Shown here piece after piece: positions 16,377-24,981 of a DNA stretch of 64,000 nucleotides. This stretch comes from Fodinibacter sp038258215 (GTDB taxonomy: Bacteria; Actinomycetota; Actinomycetes; Actinomycetales; Dermatophilaceae): the NCBI GenBank assembly GCA_038258215.1, contig JBBSQC010000018.1, forward strand, positions 1 to 64,000, written 5' to 3'. The translations under genes were made by a program, and so were the position numbers. The notes beneath the pieces were generated by a model. It was given only the letters and a program-made list of their open reading frames with translations. It was not told the origin of the DNA and ran no database searches. How positions within the stretch are numbered: position 1 is the first letter of the stretch; the number at the start of each line of letters is the position of its first letter.

Positions 16377-17945
16377 GTGCCCACGCCCCTCCGGTATGCC
16401 GCCCGCCCGGCTGCCGCGCTCGCCGCGGGGGCCTGCCTGTGGCTGGCGTTCCCGGAGCACGACCTGTGGTGGCTGGCCCCGGTCGGGGTGGCCCTGCTGG
16501 GCGCCGCCACCCTCACGGCCGGCTGGTGGGGCGGGTTCCGGGCGGGGTTCCTCGGTGGTCTGGCCTTCTTCGTGCCCGTCCTGTCCTGGTCCGGGGTCTA
16601 CGTCGGCGCCCTCCCGTGGTTCGCCCTGGCGGTGCTCCAGGCGCTCTACGTAGCCGTGATGGGCGGGGTCGTCGGGTATGCCGGTGCCCGGCTCGTCCGC
16701 ACCGGTCACCGATGGGCGGCGCTCGCCCTCGTGCCCACCGCGTGGATCGTGCAGGAGCTGGCCCGAAGCACCACGCCGTGGGGCGGGTTCCCTTGGGCGC
16801 GAATCGCGTTCAGCCAGGCCGACAGCCCTCTCGCCCATGTCGCACGGTGGTTCGGCGCCCCCGGGGTGACGCTGGCCGTGGCCCTCGTGGGCACCGGGCT
16901 GGTGGCCACGGCATACGGCATCCAGGACCGGCGGGCCGGCCTCCTCGTGGGCGGCCTCGTCCTCGCGCTGCTGCCGTGGGGGAGCGCCCTGATCGTGCTG
17001 CCGACCGACGGGCGCACCGAGTCCGTCGGCTTCGTGCAGGGCAACGTGCCGCAGGCCGGACTGGAGTTCAACGCCCAGCGCCGGGCGGTGCTCGACAACC
17101 ACGTGGCCGGCACCCTGGCGCTGGCCGAGCGCGCCCCCGACGACCTCACCCTCGTGGTCTGGCCCGAGAACGCATCCGACATCGACCCGCTGCGCAACCT
17201 CGACGCGATGGCCCAGATCGAGGTGGCCCGCTCGGCCGTGGGGGTGCCGCTGCTCGTCGGTGCGGTGCTCAACGAGCCGGAGGGTGCGGCATCCAACGTC
17301 TCGCTGTTCTACACCGGCGGCGCCGACCCGCCGCAGCGCTACACCAAGCTGCACCCGGTGCCCTTCGCCGAATACATCCCGTATCGCTCGTTCTTCCGCC
17401 ACTTCAGCTCCGCTGTGGACCTCGCTGGAAACTTCGTGGCGGGCACGAAGATCGGCCGGTTCACCGTGCCGGCTCCCGGTGGTGACTACGCGATCCTGCC
17501 GACGATCTGCTTCGAGGTGGCCTACGACGGCCTGATGCGCGACAGCCTGCGTTCTGCCGGAGGAGAGGACAGCCTCATCGTCGTACAGACCAACAACGCG
17601 ACCTTCGGCTACACGGCCGAGTCGGAGCAGCAGTTCGCCATCTCACGGATCCGGGCCATCGAGCACGGGCGGTCGGTCGTGCACGTGTCGACGGTGGGGG
17701 TCTCGGGTTTCGTGGCGCCCGACGGCACCGTGACGGGCAAGACCGGGCTCTTCACCGCGGAGCAGGGTCTCGGTCGGCCGGTGCTGCGGCACGAGGCGAC
17801 CCCGTCGGACCGACTGGGCCCGCTCCCGGAGTGGGTGGCCGCCGGTCTCCTCGTGGCGCTGCTGGTGGGGAGCGTGAGGGTGGGCCGGAGCGTTAGGGTT
17901 CATGGACCCGGATCACCCACCGCGAAGGACGAGGTCGTTGACTGA
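16377..17945 (+). CDS. lnt: apolipoprotein N-acyltransferase
   Basis: 522 aa. Membrane enzyme of the nitrilase superfamily that N-acylates the lipid-modified Cys of lipoproteins. About six to seven hydrophobic segments fill residues 5-210, followed by a periplasmic-side nitrilase domain. The catalytic triad is visible: Glu in VWPENASDIDP (about 265), Lys in YTKLHPVPFAEYIP (about 323), and Cys in PTICFEVAYDG (about 382). The GTG at 16377 is taken as start because of the TACCGT box 6 nt upstream. The next gene, ppm1, begins inside its last codons; the lnt-ppm1 pair is a known actinobacterial arrangement in which the two enzymes are coupled or fused. Confidence 0.93.
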   Translation: MPTPLRYAARPAAALAAGACLWLAFPEHDLWWLAPVGVALLGAATLTAGWWGGFRAGFLGGLAFFVPVLSWSGVYVGALPWFALAVLQALYVAVMGGVVGYAGARLVRTGHRWAALALVPTAWIVQELARSTTPWGGFPWARIAFSQADSPLAHVARWFGAPGVTLAVALVGTGLVATAYGIQDRRAGLLVGGLVLALLPWGSALIVLPTDGRTESVGFVQGNVPQAGLEFNAQRRAVLDNHVAGTLALAERAPDDLTLVVWPENASDIDPLRNLDAMAQIEVARSAVGVPLLVGAVLNEPEGAASNVSLFYTGGADPPQRYTKLHPVPFAEYIPYRSFFRHFSSAVDLAGNFVAGTKIGRFTVPAPGGDYAILPTICFEVAYDGLMRDSLRSAGGEDSLIVVQTNNATFGYTAESEQQFAISRIRAIEHGRSVVHVSTVGVSGFVAPDGTVTGKTGLFTAEQGLGRPVLRHEATPSDRLGPLPEWVAAGLLVALLVGSVRVGRSVRVHGPGSPTAKDEVVD

Positions 17946-18723
17946 GAGCGCCAGGCCGCCACTGCGGCGCGTCGCCGTGCTCGTGCCGACCTACAACGAG
18001 CGGGAGACCCTCCCGGTCACCGTCGCGGGAATCCTTGCCGCCGCACCGGAGGTCGACGTCGTCGTCCTCGACGACAGCTCACCCGACGGCACCGGCGACG
18101 TGGCCGACGCCCTCGCCGCCGAGGACGAGCGCGTGCACGTGCTGCACCGGGCCGTGAAGGAGGGACTCGGAGCGGCCTACCTCGAGGGTTTCCACTGGGC
18201 CCTCGATCGCGGCTACGACGCCCTCGTCGAGATGGACGCCGACGGCTCGCACCAGCCCCGGGACCTGCCCCGGCTGCTTCGGGCCGCGGCCTACGCCGAC
18301 GCGGTGATCGGGTCACGGTGGGTGCACGGCGGGTCGGTCGTCAACTGGCCGTTGCACCGCAAGGTCCTCTCGATGGGCGGCAACGTGTACGTCAAGGTCT
18401 TCCTCGGGATGCCGGTGAACGACGCGACGGCCGGCTTCCGGGTCTACCGCGCCGATGCCCTGCGGACGATGGGCCTGGACGACGTCGCGTCCCAGGGCTA
18501 CTGCTTCCAGACCGACCTCACCTGGCGGGCGGTGCGCGCCGGACTGACCGTCGTCGAGGTGCCCATCACGTTCGTGGAGCGTGAGGTCGGTGACTCCAAG
18601 ATGAGCCGCCAGATCATGACCGAGTCGCTGCGCCGGATCACCGGGTGGGGTGTGAGCCACCGGATGGCCCAGGCCAAGGCACTGGCCTCGGGCGTGCGCG
18701 AGCCGAGGTGGCACGAGCTGTGA
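17902..18723 (+). CDS. ppm1: polyprenol monophosphomannose synthase (GT2)
   Basis: 273 aa from the ATG at 17902, or 261 aa if the TTG at 17938 is used; the latter is preceded by GAAGGA at a good distance. GT-A fold glycosyltransferase: VLVPTYNERETLP at the N-terminus, the DxD-like motif EMDADGSHQP (about 100), and the dolichol-phosphate-mannose-synthase pattern NDATAGFRVYRADAL (about 173). It transfers mannose from GDP-Man to a polyprenyl phosphate for lipoglycan and glycoprotein synthesis on the outer face. The C-terminal membrane part of some homologues is absent here. It overlaps lnt, and its stop overlaps fxsA. Confidence 0.9.
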   Translation: MDPDHPPRRTRSLTESARPPLRRVAVLVPTYNERETLPVTVAGILAAAPEVDVVVLDDSSPDGTGDVADALAAEDERVHVLHRAVKEGLGAAYLEGFHWALDRGYDALVEMDADGSHQPRDLPRLLRAAAYADAVIGSRWVHGGSVVNWPLHRKVLSMGGNVYVKVFLGMPVNDATAGFRVYRADALRTMGLDDVASQGYCFQTDLTWRAVRAGLTVVEVPITFVEREVGDSKMSRQIMTESLRRITGWGVSHRMAQAKALASGVREPRWHEL

Positions 18724-19259
18724 GCAGGCCCGGCGCGACCCCGTACGCCTCGTCGGGACGGCGGCGCCCCCGCGTGCTGCGGTGGGTGTTCCTGGCGCTG
18801 CTCGTGGTGCCGATCATCGAGGTGGCCGTCATCATCGCCGTCGGCCGGGTGATCGGTGGCTGGCCGACGCTCTTCCTCCTGCTGGCCGAGTCCGCGCTGG
18901 GGGCGTGGATCGTGCGCCGCGAGGGCAGCCGCACCTGGGCCCACCTGCGGGACGCGCTGCGCGAGGGCGCGATGCCGAGCCGTGAGCTCGCCGACGCCGC
19001 TCTGGTGCTCATCGGCGGATGCCTGCTGCTCACCCCGGGGTTCGTCACCGACGCCGCGGGGTTCTTCTTCATCCTGCCCATCACCCGACCGATCACGCGT
19101 AGGTGGCTGGAGGCCGTGGTCGCCCGGCGCCTGGTCGGTCCGCTGGGCGAGTGGCCAGGTGGCGGGTCCGGTCGCGGCGGGTGGCCGGGCGGCGGGGGCG
19201 GCGGCGCTGGCGGCTCGGGCGGGGGACCCGAGGTCATCCCAGGCGAAGTGGTCGACTGA
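18720..19259 (+). CDS. fxsA: FxsA family membrane protein
   Basis: 179 aa. Core of the FxsA family (named for relief of phage T7 exclusion in E. coli; cellular role unclear): FLALLVVPIIEVAVIIAVG, a second segment WPTLFLLLAESALGAWIVRR, an acidic/basic cytosolic loop, then LLTPGFVTDAAGFFFILPI. The tail is extremely Gly-rich (residues 140-170) and ends with acidic EVIPGEVVD. The GTG at 18720 overlaps the ppm1 stop (GTGA). An open frame reaches further upstream inside ppm1 without support. Confidence 0.88.
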   Translation: MSRPGATPYASSGRRRPRVLRWVFLALLVVPIIEVAVIIAVGRVIGGWPTLFLLLAESALGAWIVRREGSRTWAHLRDALREGAMPSRELADAALVLIGGCLLLTPGFVTDAAGFFFILPITRPITRRWLEAVVARRLVGPLGEWPGGGSGRGGWPGGGGGGAGGSGGGPEVIPGEVVD

Positions 19260-19336
19260 GCTGCTGAGCCCGGCTCACCGCTCGGCCCATCCGTCCGGTT
19301 GGTTCACGAACGGCATTGACCGGGCGCTGACACGAC

Positions 19337-19370
19337 GATGCCGGGTGACCCGATCGGGTCACCCGGCATC
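19337..19370. terminator. bidirectional terminator, 34-bp palindrome
   Basis: Perfect palindrome: GATGCCGGGTGACCC and its complement around GATC. It lies between convergent fxsA and rbpA and can serve both strands. No T-run. Confidence 0.8.
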
Positions 19371-19381
19371 CTCGTGGTGGA

Positions 19382-19744
19382 TCAGGCGGACTTGCGCTTG
19401 CGGGGCTTCTCGCCGCGCGACTCGCGCAGCAGGGTCAGGCGCTCCTCGAGGAGCTCCTCGAGCTCGGGGATCGAGCGCCGCTCGAGCAGCATGTCCCAGT
19501 GGGTACGCACGTGCTTGACCGGCTTGCTCTCCGGCTCGGGGCCGTCGCCCTGGAGCTTGGCCTCGGCGCCGCAGCGGCACTCCCACGTGCCGGGCACGTC
19601 CGCCTCGATCGAGAAGGGCAGCTCGATGAGGTGTCCGTTGGGGCACAGGTAGCGAGTGATGGTGCGCTCGGACGGGACGACGTTCGTGTCGGTCTCCATG
19701 CTCAGGGCGCCGAGACGGCTGCCGCGCAGGCTGCGTTCTGCCAT
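19382..19744 (-). CDS. rbpA: RNA polymerase-binding protein RbpA
   Basis: 120 aa. Actinobacterial RNA polymerase-binding protein that stabilises open complexes made with the principal sigma factor. The N-terminal tail MAERSLRGSRLGA, a core with zinc-type residues (LCPNGH and WECRCG, i.e. Cys-x3-His and Cys-x-Cys), the basic linker and the sigma-interacting helices (SIPELEELLEERL) are all present. The ATG at 19744 has GGGAG about 9 nt upstream. A GGAAC-N18-GTT promoter lies 65-90 nt upstream, matching the sigma-R/sigma-H consensus known to drive rbpA in Streptomyces under thiol-oxidative stress. Confidence 0.95.
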   Translation of the reverse strand: MAERSLRGSRLGALSMETDTNVVPSERTITRYLCPNGHLIELPFSIEADVPGTWECRCGAEAKLQGDGPEPESKPVKHVRTHWDMLLERRSIPELEELLEERLTLLRESRGEKPRKRKSA

Positions 19745-19808
19745 GGGTTGAACTCCCAAGTCTGTAATGTCCCGGCCGGGGTCCTCGCGGTCGGGTCGAT
19801 GCTGGGTC

Positions 19809-19834
19809 AACGTGCATCAGTGATTCGTTGTTCC
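19809..19834 (-). promoter_or_regulatory. sigma-R/sigma-H type promoter of rbpA
   Basis: On the minus strand GGAAC (19830-19834), 18 nt spacer, GTT (19809-19811). This fits the GGAAT/C-N18-19-GTT consensus of SigR (Streptomyces) and SigH (mycobacteria). It would give a leader of roughly 55-60 nt before rbpA. Confidence 0.6.
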
Positions 19835-19952
19835 GCCCCCACGCGGACGCCTCCGCGGCAAAAGTGTGATGCACGTCACAATCGGTCATCGCCTCGGTGA
19901 GCACGGGCACCCATTTCGGCGGGTTCCTGTTCCCAAGCATAGGCCACCTCAG

Positions 19953-19958
19953 TAGCGT
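19953..19958 (+). promoter_or_regulatory. -10 box of leaderless MFS gene promoter
   Basis: TAGCGT followed by 7 nt (CACCCCC) and the GTG at 19966. Confidence 0.5.
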
Positions 19959-19965
19959 CACCCCC

Positions 19966-21318
19966 GTGACGACCACACCGCCCGCAACCGACGCCGCCGG
20001 GCGCAGCGCCCTGGCCAGTGCGCCGCCCAGCTCCAAGCGTCGCGTTCTGGCGTGGGCGATGTGGGACTGGGGCGCCCAGCCCTTCAACACGGTCATCACG
20101 ACCTTCGTCTTCGCGGTGTACATCACCAGCGACAGCTTCGGGAACACCAACTCCACGTCCACGGCGCTCGCCATCTCCACCGCCCTCGCCGGGTTGTTCG
20201 TCGCGCTGCTGGCGCCCGTCCTGGGTCAGAACTCCGACCGGTCCGGGAGGACGGTGCGCAACCTGCGCCTGCAGACCTGGCTGTTGGCGGGGTTGTCCGC
20301 CTCACTGTTCTTCGTCCGCCCGGAGCCGGCCTTCCTCTGGGTCGGGCTGGTCCTGCTGGCGGTGGGGTCGGTGGTCTCCGAGATCGCCTCCGTCAACTAC
20401 AACGCGACGATCGAGCAGGTCGCCGGGCCGCGCACCGTCGGTCGGGTATCGGGGTTCGGCTGGGGGATGGGCTACCTGGGCGGCATCCTCGTGCTGCTCC
20501 TGATCTACTTCCTCTTCATCCAGCCCGACATCGGCCTCTTCGGGATCACCGACGAGAACGCGCTGGACATCCGCGTGTCGATGCTGGTGTGCGGGGTGTG
20601 GACGATGCTCTTCACCATCCCTGCCTTTCTCGTCCTGCGCGACCGCGCCCGCCCAAGAGCGCCGAGGGTCGGCATCGCGATGTCCTACCGGCTGGTGTGG
20701 AGGTCGGTACGGGCGCTGTGGGGCACCTCCCGGCACACGGTCTACTTCCTGCTCGCCTCCGCCCTCTACCGTGACGGCCTGGCGGGCGTCTTCGCCTTCG
20801 GCGCGATCCTGGCCGCGGGAACCTTCGGGATGTCGGCCGGGGACGTCATCATCTTCGGGGCCGCGGCGAACATCGTCGCCGGAGTGGCCACGATGGCCTT
20901 CGGCTTGCTGGACGACCGGATCGGACCCAAGCGGGTCATCCTCGTCTCGCTCGGCGCCCTCGTCGTGCTCGGCATCGCCATCTTCGTGCTCCACGACGGC
21001 GGGACCGGCACCTTCTGGGTGCTCGGCCTGCTCATGACGGTGTTCGTCGGGCCCGCCCAGGCGGCCTCGCGCAGCTTCCTCGCCCGGCTCATCCCCGAGG
21101 GCAAGTCCGGCGAGATCTTCGGGCTCTACGCCACCACCGGCCGGGTCGTGTCCTTCCTGTCACCGTTGGCCTTCGGCGGCTTCATCGCCGTGGGGGCGCT
21201 GCTCACGGGCGCGGAGAACACGCAGTACTGGGGGATCCTGGGCATCGTGCTCATCCTCGCCGCCGGATTCGCGGTGATGCTCCCGGTCAAGGAGCACACC
21301 GAGCACCGGATGGCCTGA
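19966..21318 (+). CDS. MFS transporter, UMF1 family
   Basis: 450 aa with about 12 hydrophobic segments. The N-terminus AWAMWDWGAQPFNTVITTFV, the loop GQNSDRSGRTVRN after TM2, and the Asn-rich SVNYNATIEQVAGP region are typical of the unknown-major-facilitator-1 group (Atg22-like). The substrate is not known for bacterial members; amino acids or small metabolites are guesses. The GTG at 19966 follows a TAGCGT box by 7 nt and is preferred to an upstream in-frame ATG that would reach into the rbpA promoter. Confidence 0.85.
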   Translation: MTTTPPATDAAGRSALASAPPSSKRRVLAWAMWDWGAQPFNTVITTFVFAVYITSDSFGNTNSTSTALAISTALAGLFVALLAPVLGQNSDRSGRTVRNLRLQTWLLAGLSASLFFVRPEPAFLWVGLVLLAVGSVVSEIASVNYNATIEQVAGPRTVGRVSGFGWGMGYLGGILVLLLIYFLFIQPDIGLFGITDENALDIRVSMLVCGVWTMLFTIPAFLVLRDRARPRAPRVGIAMSYRLVWRSVRALWGTSRHTVYFLLASALYRDGLAGVFAFGAILAAGTFGMSAGDVIIFGAAANIVAGVATMAFGLLDDRIGPKRVILVSLGALVVLGIAIFVLHDGGTGTFWVLGLLMTVFVGPAQAASRSFLARLIPEGKSGEIFGLYATTGRVVSFLSPLAFGGFIAVGALLTGAENTQYWGILGIVLILAAGFAVMLPVKEHTEHRMA

Positions 21319-21330
21319 AGGGAAGGGCTC

Positions 21331-22788
21331 TCAGCCGGAGAACTCGAAGTGCCAGGGCTCGGGGAGCGACCCGCCGGCCGCGGCCCACGACGGGTGGAAC
21401 CACCCGTAGAGCGGTGCGTTCTGGACCATCCACCGGTGGGCGGGCGAGCCGAAGCTCTGCACGCCCCCGCAGAGGTCGACCGCGCGCCCGAAGCCGTGCC
21501 GGCTGGTGCCCGGGGTGGCCGCGAACCGGCCCCGCTTGGCCTTGATCGAGATCTGGTCGGGCAGTGAGCGGTAGGAGTCGGTCACGCACAACGCCGTGCC
21601 GGTCTGGGCGGCATACGCGCGGCTCAGGGCGTTGAAGCTGGCGGCCGCAGCGGGGGAGAGGCTCTCGCCCGGCGCGCCCCACAGCGGGCACAGGCCCTTC
21701 GCGGGAATCGCGCCGTTGGGGTAGACCGTGCTGTCGTCGGTGCACGGCGCGCCCACCAGTGTGGTCTCCGCGCCCAGGGCCTTCAGCGCCAGGCGCAGTC
21801 GTTCGGCGGCGGCCTTGGCCTCCTCGCTCTGGGCGCCGACGAGCAGGTTCGAGATGGGCCCGGCCTTCTCGACCTCGGCCACCTGGAGCGCCCGCAGCTC
21901 ACCAACGCGTGCGCGCTGTGCGAGCACGACGACGTCGAGGGCCTTCTTGTCCTTCTCGATGGATGCCGTGGCCGCGGCGGCGCGCGCACGGGACGCGTCG
22001 GCGGAGGCGCTGAGTCGCACCTGCTCCGCCGTGAGGACCTTGATGTCGGAGAGGGCGCGGGTGCGCTGCTCGGTGAGGTAGGACAGGTCCCCGAGCGGGT
22101 CACTGACCTCGTCGGGGTCGGCGCTCAAGGCGTCGAGCATCCCGCTGAGGTCGGAGTCAGCGCCCCCGCCGGTATAGACCGAGAAGACCCAGTTGCGGAG
22201 CACCTGGCGGGACGCGGCCAGCCGGGCCTCGAGGGTCTTGAGCTGGGCGCGGGCGGTGTCCGCCTCATCGGTGGAGGCCCGCTCGGTCTCACGGGCAGCG
22301 GAGAGGGACTCCAGCAGTGCGTTCGACTGGTCGGACAGGCGGTCCATCTCGCGGGTCGCGGCGGCGACCTCGCTGTCGGATGCCGCCAGGGCGTCGGAGA
22401 TTCGCTCGGCCTCGGCCACCTGGGCGGCGAGCTCCTCGGGGGAGAGGCCCACGGGCTCGGCGACCTCGGCGTCGCCCGCCTCGACGCTCGGGGTGTCCCG
22501 AGCGGCGCCCTTCGTGCTCTCGGAACTCGGCGTGGGGGCCGGGGTGCTCGGAGTCGTCGTGGGTGTCGGGGTCGCCTTCGGCTTGGTGCTGGGGGGCGGG
22601 GTGGATGAGGTCGACGACGGAGACGGGCTGGGGGTCGGAGTCGGGTCGGCCAGTGCGGAGGGGGAGAGAAGCACCATGGCGACCCCCGCCGACAAGGCGA
22701 CGACTGCCGCGCGCGTCCCGCGTGCCCTGCGCACGAGCGATCTCGATTCGTTCCGACGTCCGCAACCCCCACCGGGGTCCCCACGCAC
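21331..22788 (-). CDS. secreted D-Ala-D-Ala carboxypeptidase-like M15B peptidase with coiled coil
   Basis: 485 aa. A signal peptide ends at ALADPTP (about residue 48). A long Pro/Thr/Ser linker follows (about 48-95), then a coiled-coil region (about 105-330) like those of NlpC/RipA-type wall hydrolases, and a C-terminal VanY/M15 domain. The metal and catalytic motifs are SRHGFGRAVDLC near 432 and EPWHFEF at the end. It should act on wall peptides outside the cell. The coiled coil may mediate FtsEX-like regulation, by analogy. The start is a GTG at 22788. Confidence 0.87.
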   Translation of the reverse strand: MRGDPGGGCGRRNESRSLVRRARGTRAAVVALSAGVAMVLLSPSALADPTPTPSPSPSSTSSTPPPSTKPKATPTPTTTPSTPAPTPSSESTKGAARDTPSVEAGDAEVAEPVGLSPEELAAQVAEAERISDALAASDSEVAAATREMDRLSDQSNALLESLSAARETERASTDEADTARAQLKTLEARLAASRQVLRNWVFSVYTGGGADSDLSGMLDALSADPDEVSDPLGDLSYLTEQRTRALSDIKVLTAEQVRLSASADASRARAAAATASIEKDKKALDVVVLAQRARVGELRALQVAEVEKAGPISNLLVGAQSEEAKAAAERLRLALKALGAETTLVGAPCTDDSTVYPNGAIPAKGLCPLWGAPGESLSPAAAASFNALSRAYAAQTGTALCVTDSYRSLPDQISIKAKRGRFAATPGTSRHGFGRAVDLCGGVQSFGSPAHRWMVQNAPLYGWFHPSWAAAGGSLPEPWHFEFSG

Positions 22789-22909
22789 CCCGGGCGCGTG
22801 ACTGCTTCAGAGTAGGCGCAAAGGGCCGTGCCGGACACCTTTTGGGCAAACCGGTCCCAGGTGTTGCTCGTCCACAGTCAGGGTCCGTGGCACCCCGTCG
22901 TCCACAGCC

Positions 22910-22934
22910 CGGCGCCGGGTCTGGACCGGCGCCG
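22910..22934. repeat. GC-rich hairpin between the M15 peptidase and ssb-like genes
   Basis: CGGCGCCGG-7 nt-CCGGCGCCG, a perfect 9-bp stem. It lies in the 198-bp gap between two divergent genes, so it is more likely a leader hairpin of the ssb-like gene or a protein site than a terminator. Confidence 0.35.
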
Positions 22935-22986
22935 CCGGGAGGTCCACCGTGGGGTCCGGTCGACACGTCACACTCAGGGGGGACCT

Positions 22987-23319
22987 ATGGATTATGTCAA
23001 CTCAACGACGCTGGTCGGCCGGGTGACGGCGGTGGGGCCACCTCGGGTGCTCCCCAGCGGGGACGTCGTGGTGGCACTGCGTGTCGTGGTGCCCAGGTCG
23101 CCGCGCGAGAGGCGCGGGTCCCGCGCCCAGGTCGACACCATCGACGTCGCCTGCTGGAGCGCCGCATCACGCCGGGTGGCCGCACGCCTCGATGTCGACG
23201 ACCACATCGAGGTCCAGGGTGCCCTGCGGCGCCGGTTCTTCCGTGCCGGGTCCTCGGTGGCCAGCCGCTACGAGGTGGAGGCCCGCAAGATCACGCGGCG
23301 AGCCGAGTCCACGTCATGA
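22987..23319 (+). CDS. short single-stranded DNA-binding protein
   Basis: 110 aa OB-fold protein of the SSB family: DYVNSTTLVGRVTAVG at the N-terminus, IDVACWSAASRRVAARL and the strand DHIEVQGALRRRFFRAG. It lacks the flexible linker and acidic tip (DDDIPF type) of housekeeping SSB, so it probably cannot recruit the usual partners. Such short SSBs are common second copies in actinobacteria, linked with competence or plasmid-like functions. GGGGGG-ACCT precedes the ATG at 22987; an upstream open frame is not supported. Its end overlaps the convergent DUF305 gene by 6 nt. Confidence 0.82.
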   Translation: MDYVNSTTLVGRVTAVGPPRVLPSGDVVVALRVVVPRSPRERRGSRAQVDTIDVACWSAASRRVAARLDVDDHIEVQGALRRRFFRAGSSVASRYEVEARKITRRAESTS

Positions 23320-23943
23320 CCGCTGCCCGAGCATCTGCTCCAGCAGCGTGATCTCGGTCGTCTGCGCCGCGGAGATGGCTCTCGCCAGACCGACCACCTC
23401 GTCGGTGCGTGCGCCGTCCACCGCGGCGTCGGCCATGGCGACCCCACCCCGGTGGTGGGCGATCATCAGGGTCAGGAACAGTCGCTCCGCTTCGGTGCCC
23501 TCCGCGACCTCCAGCGCGTCGATCTGCTCGGCAGTGGCCATGCCCGGCATCGCGCCGGAGGTCTCGGCGTGTGCCTCCGCGTGCTCGCCCCCGACCCACG
23601 CCATCGGCGGGCGGCTCGAGGTCTGGGGCAGTCCCCACTGCACCAGCCATCCGTACATCTGACCCGCCTGTTGCTGCTGGCTGGTGAGGATGTCGTAGGC
23701 CACGGTACGAAGCTGCTGGTCGGTGCTGCGGTCGCGGACCAAGAGGGACATCTCTACGGCCTGGAGGTGGTGGGTCTGCATGTCCCGTGCGAACCCGGCA
23801 TCCGCCCCGAAGTCGGAGGGGGCGGAGGTGCGCACCTGGACGACCCACAACGTGCCCATGACTCCGACGAGCAGGGCGACGAGCGCCGTCACGAGCACCG
23901 TGATCCGGGTCGGGCCCGCTGCTGCGCGGCGCTCCGCCGTCAC
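23314..23943 (-). CDS. DUF305 protein, membrane-anchored
   Basis: 209 aa. One N-terminal membrane anchor (LVTALVALLVGVMGTLWVV) followed by an external four-helix, ferritin-like domain. The two DUF305 His motifs are clear: MQTHHLQAVEM (about 55-65) and MIAHHRGGVAM (about 163-173), with Met/His residues suited to binding copper or another soft metal. It overlaps the DUF3105 gene by 4 nt (ATGA), a standard pair in actinobacteria. The role is unproven; copper handling at the cell surface is the usual guess. Confidence 0.88.
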   Translation of the reverse strand: MTAERRAAAGPTRITVLVTALVALLVGVMGTLWVVQVRTSAPSDFGADAGFARDMQTHHLQAVEMSLLVRDRSTDQQLRTVAYDILTSQQQQAGQMYGWLVQWGLPQTSSRPPMAWVGGEHAEAHAETSGAMPGMATAEQIDALEVAEGTEAERLFLTLMIAHHRGGVAMADAAVDGARTDEVVGLARAISAAQTTEITLLEQMLGQRS

Positions 23944-24575
23944 GAGCTCGTCGGTGGGAGCTTACCATCGCTGCCACCGGTGCAGGCGGCGCCCGGCTCC
24001 GGGGTCTGCGGCCCCTGGCGGTAGGCGGAGATGAACTCCTCCAAGCGGGGGTCGTCGGCACCGGTGAGCTCGAGCTGGGTGCCCCAGGCGCTGGCGACGA
24101 CCGGCGAGGGCAGTCCCTCGTGTGGCGAGAGGACCATGTAGGTGTCCGGGACGGCGTCTTCCAGCGCCTGCACCTGGTCCGCGGGCAGGGCGGGGTCGTA
24201 CGTGACCCAGACCGCACCGTGCTCCAGCGCGTGCACGGCGAGCTCGTTCGGCACCGGCTCGGGATAGACCCCACAGTTGAGCCAGACCGGGTTGTGGTCG
24301 CCGCCCACGGGAGGCGTCTGCTCGTAGGTGACCGGCTCGGTGGTGTGCTCGCTGGTGACCTCGAAGGTCCGCACGGCGTCCAGGGTCGGCCGGGTGGAGA
24401 CGTCTCGGTGGATCGACCAGCCGACCACCCCGGCGATGAGGAGGATCACGCCTCCGACCGAGCCGATGAGGAGGATGCGGGAGCGGCGCTCTCGGGCGCG
24501 CTGTTCCCGACGGAGCTCCTCCAGTCGCTGGTTGGTGGGCCGTCGGCCCCCGGTGGGTCGGCTGTCCGTGCTCAC
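23940..24575 (-). CDS. DUF3105 protein, membrane-anchored
   Basis: 211 aa. A charged N-terminus with a basic coiled coil (LEELRREQRARERR), one membrane segment (ILLIGSVGGVILLIAGVVGW), and an outside domain with VGGDHNPVWLNCGVY, a single Cys, and HALEHGAVWVTY (two His). These are the conserved residues of DUF3105, which nearly always travels with DUF305. The ATG at 24575 has AGGAG 5 nt upstream. Function unknown; surface metal or redox binding is inferred from Cys/His conservation. Confidence 0.88.
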   Translation of the reverse strand: MSTDSRPTGGRRPTNQRLEELRREQRARERRSRILLIGSVGGVILLIAGVVGWSIHRDVSTRPTLDAVRTFEVTSEHTTEPVTYEQTPPVGGDHNPVWLNCGVYPEPVPNELAVHALEHGAVWVTYDPALPADQVQALEDAVPDTYMVLSPHEGLPSPVVASAWGTQLELTGADDPRLEEFISAYRQGPQTPEPGAACTGGSDGKLPPTSS

Positions 24576-24798
24576 ATCGGCTCCTGGGATGGCGTGGTTG
24601 GACTCAGGGAGTCAACCGGCGCGGGCCACGAATGGTTCCACCAAGGTGGCGTGACGCGGATCAGCGGGGCGAGCTCCTCGGCGGTCCTGGTCACCGGGCA
24701 AACTGGCAGGCGCGACTGGGCGGGCTACGACGTCACCTACCGCGCAGTAGCGGTCGTGTTCACCGCGCCTACCAAGCGGTAGCCGACGCTCCAGCACG

Positions 24799-24975
24799 CG
24801 AGGTGTCGAGCGCGGCGCCGCTCGCCCAACGGGTGCTGGAGGTCGTCGACGTCCAACCCATCGGCCGGTGGGGCGGCGCCAGGCGTCGGTCCCGATAGAG
24901 GTCTGCGAGGACGCCCTGGCCGCCTCGGACCCCAAGGCGGGCCGGGCCGCCGTGCTGGCCCTGCTCGAGGGCTGA
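24799..24975 (+). pseudogene. remnant of an MGMT-like gene and a second gene tail
   Basis: The 405-bp gap 24576-24981 holds no intact gene. At 24799-24898 the plus strand encodes EVSSAAPLAQRVLEVVDVQP followed by IGRW, which resembles the start of an MGMT/alkyltransferase-like protein (typically LAQRVLEVVD-x-IPxGR) and then runs into unrelated residues and a stop. In another frame, PIEVCEDALAASDPKAGRAA and a Leu-rich end reach a stop at 24975 and look like the C-terminus of a different gene. A deletion that fused two gene ends would explain both. The rest of the gap shows nothing I can name. Confidence 0.35.
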
Positions 24976-24981
24976 GTCGCC

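Noticed and set aside
22866..22908. Two TCGTCCACAG sequences that look like DnaA boxes (TTGTCCACA).
   Set aside because: Only two imperfect copies, no dnaA/dnaN nearby and no AT-rich region, so not an origin; chance in GC-rich DNA is enough.
24592..24660. Possible tRNA-like GGTTCCACC/GGTGG pairing.
   Set aside because: No T-loop GTTCRANTC and no cloverleaf could be drawn; I see no tRNA or rRNA in the window.
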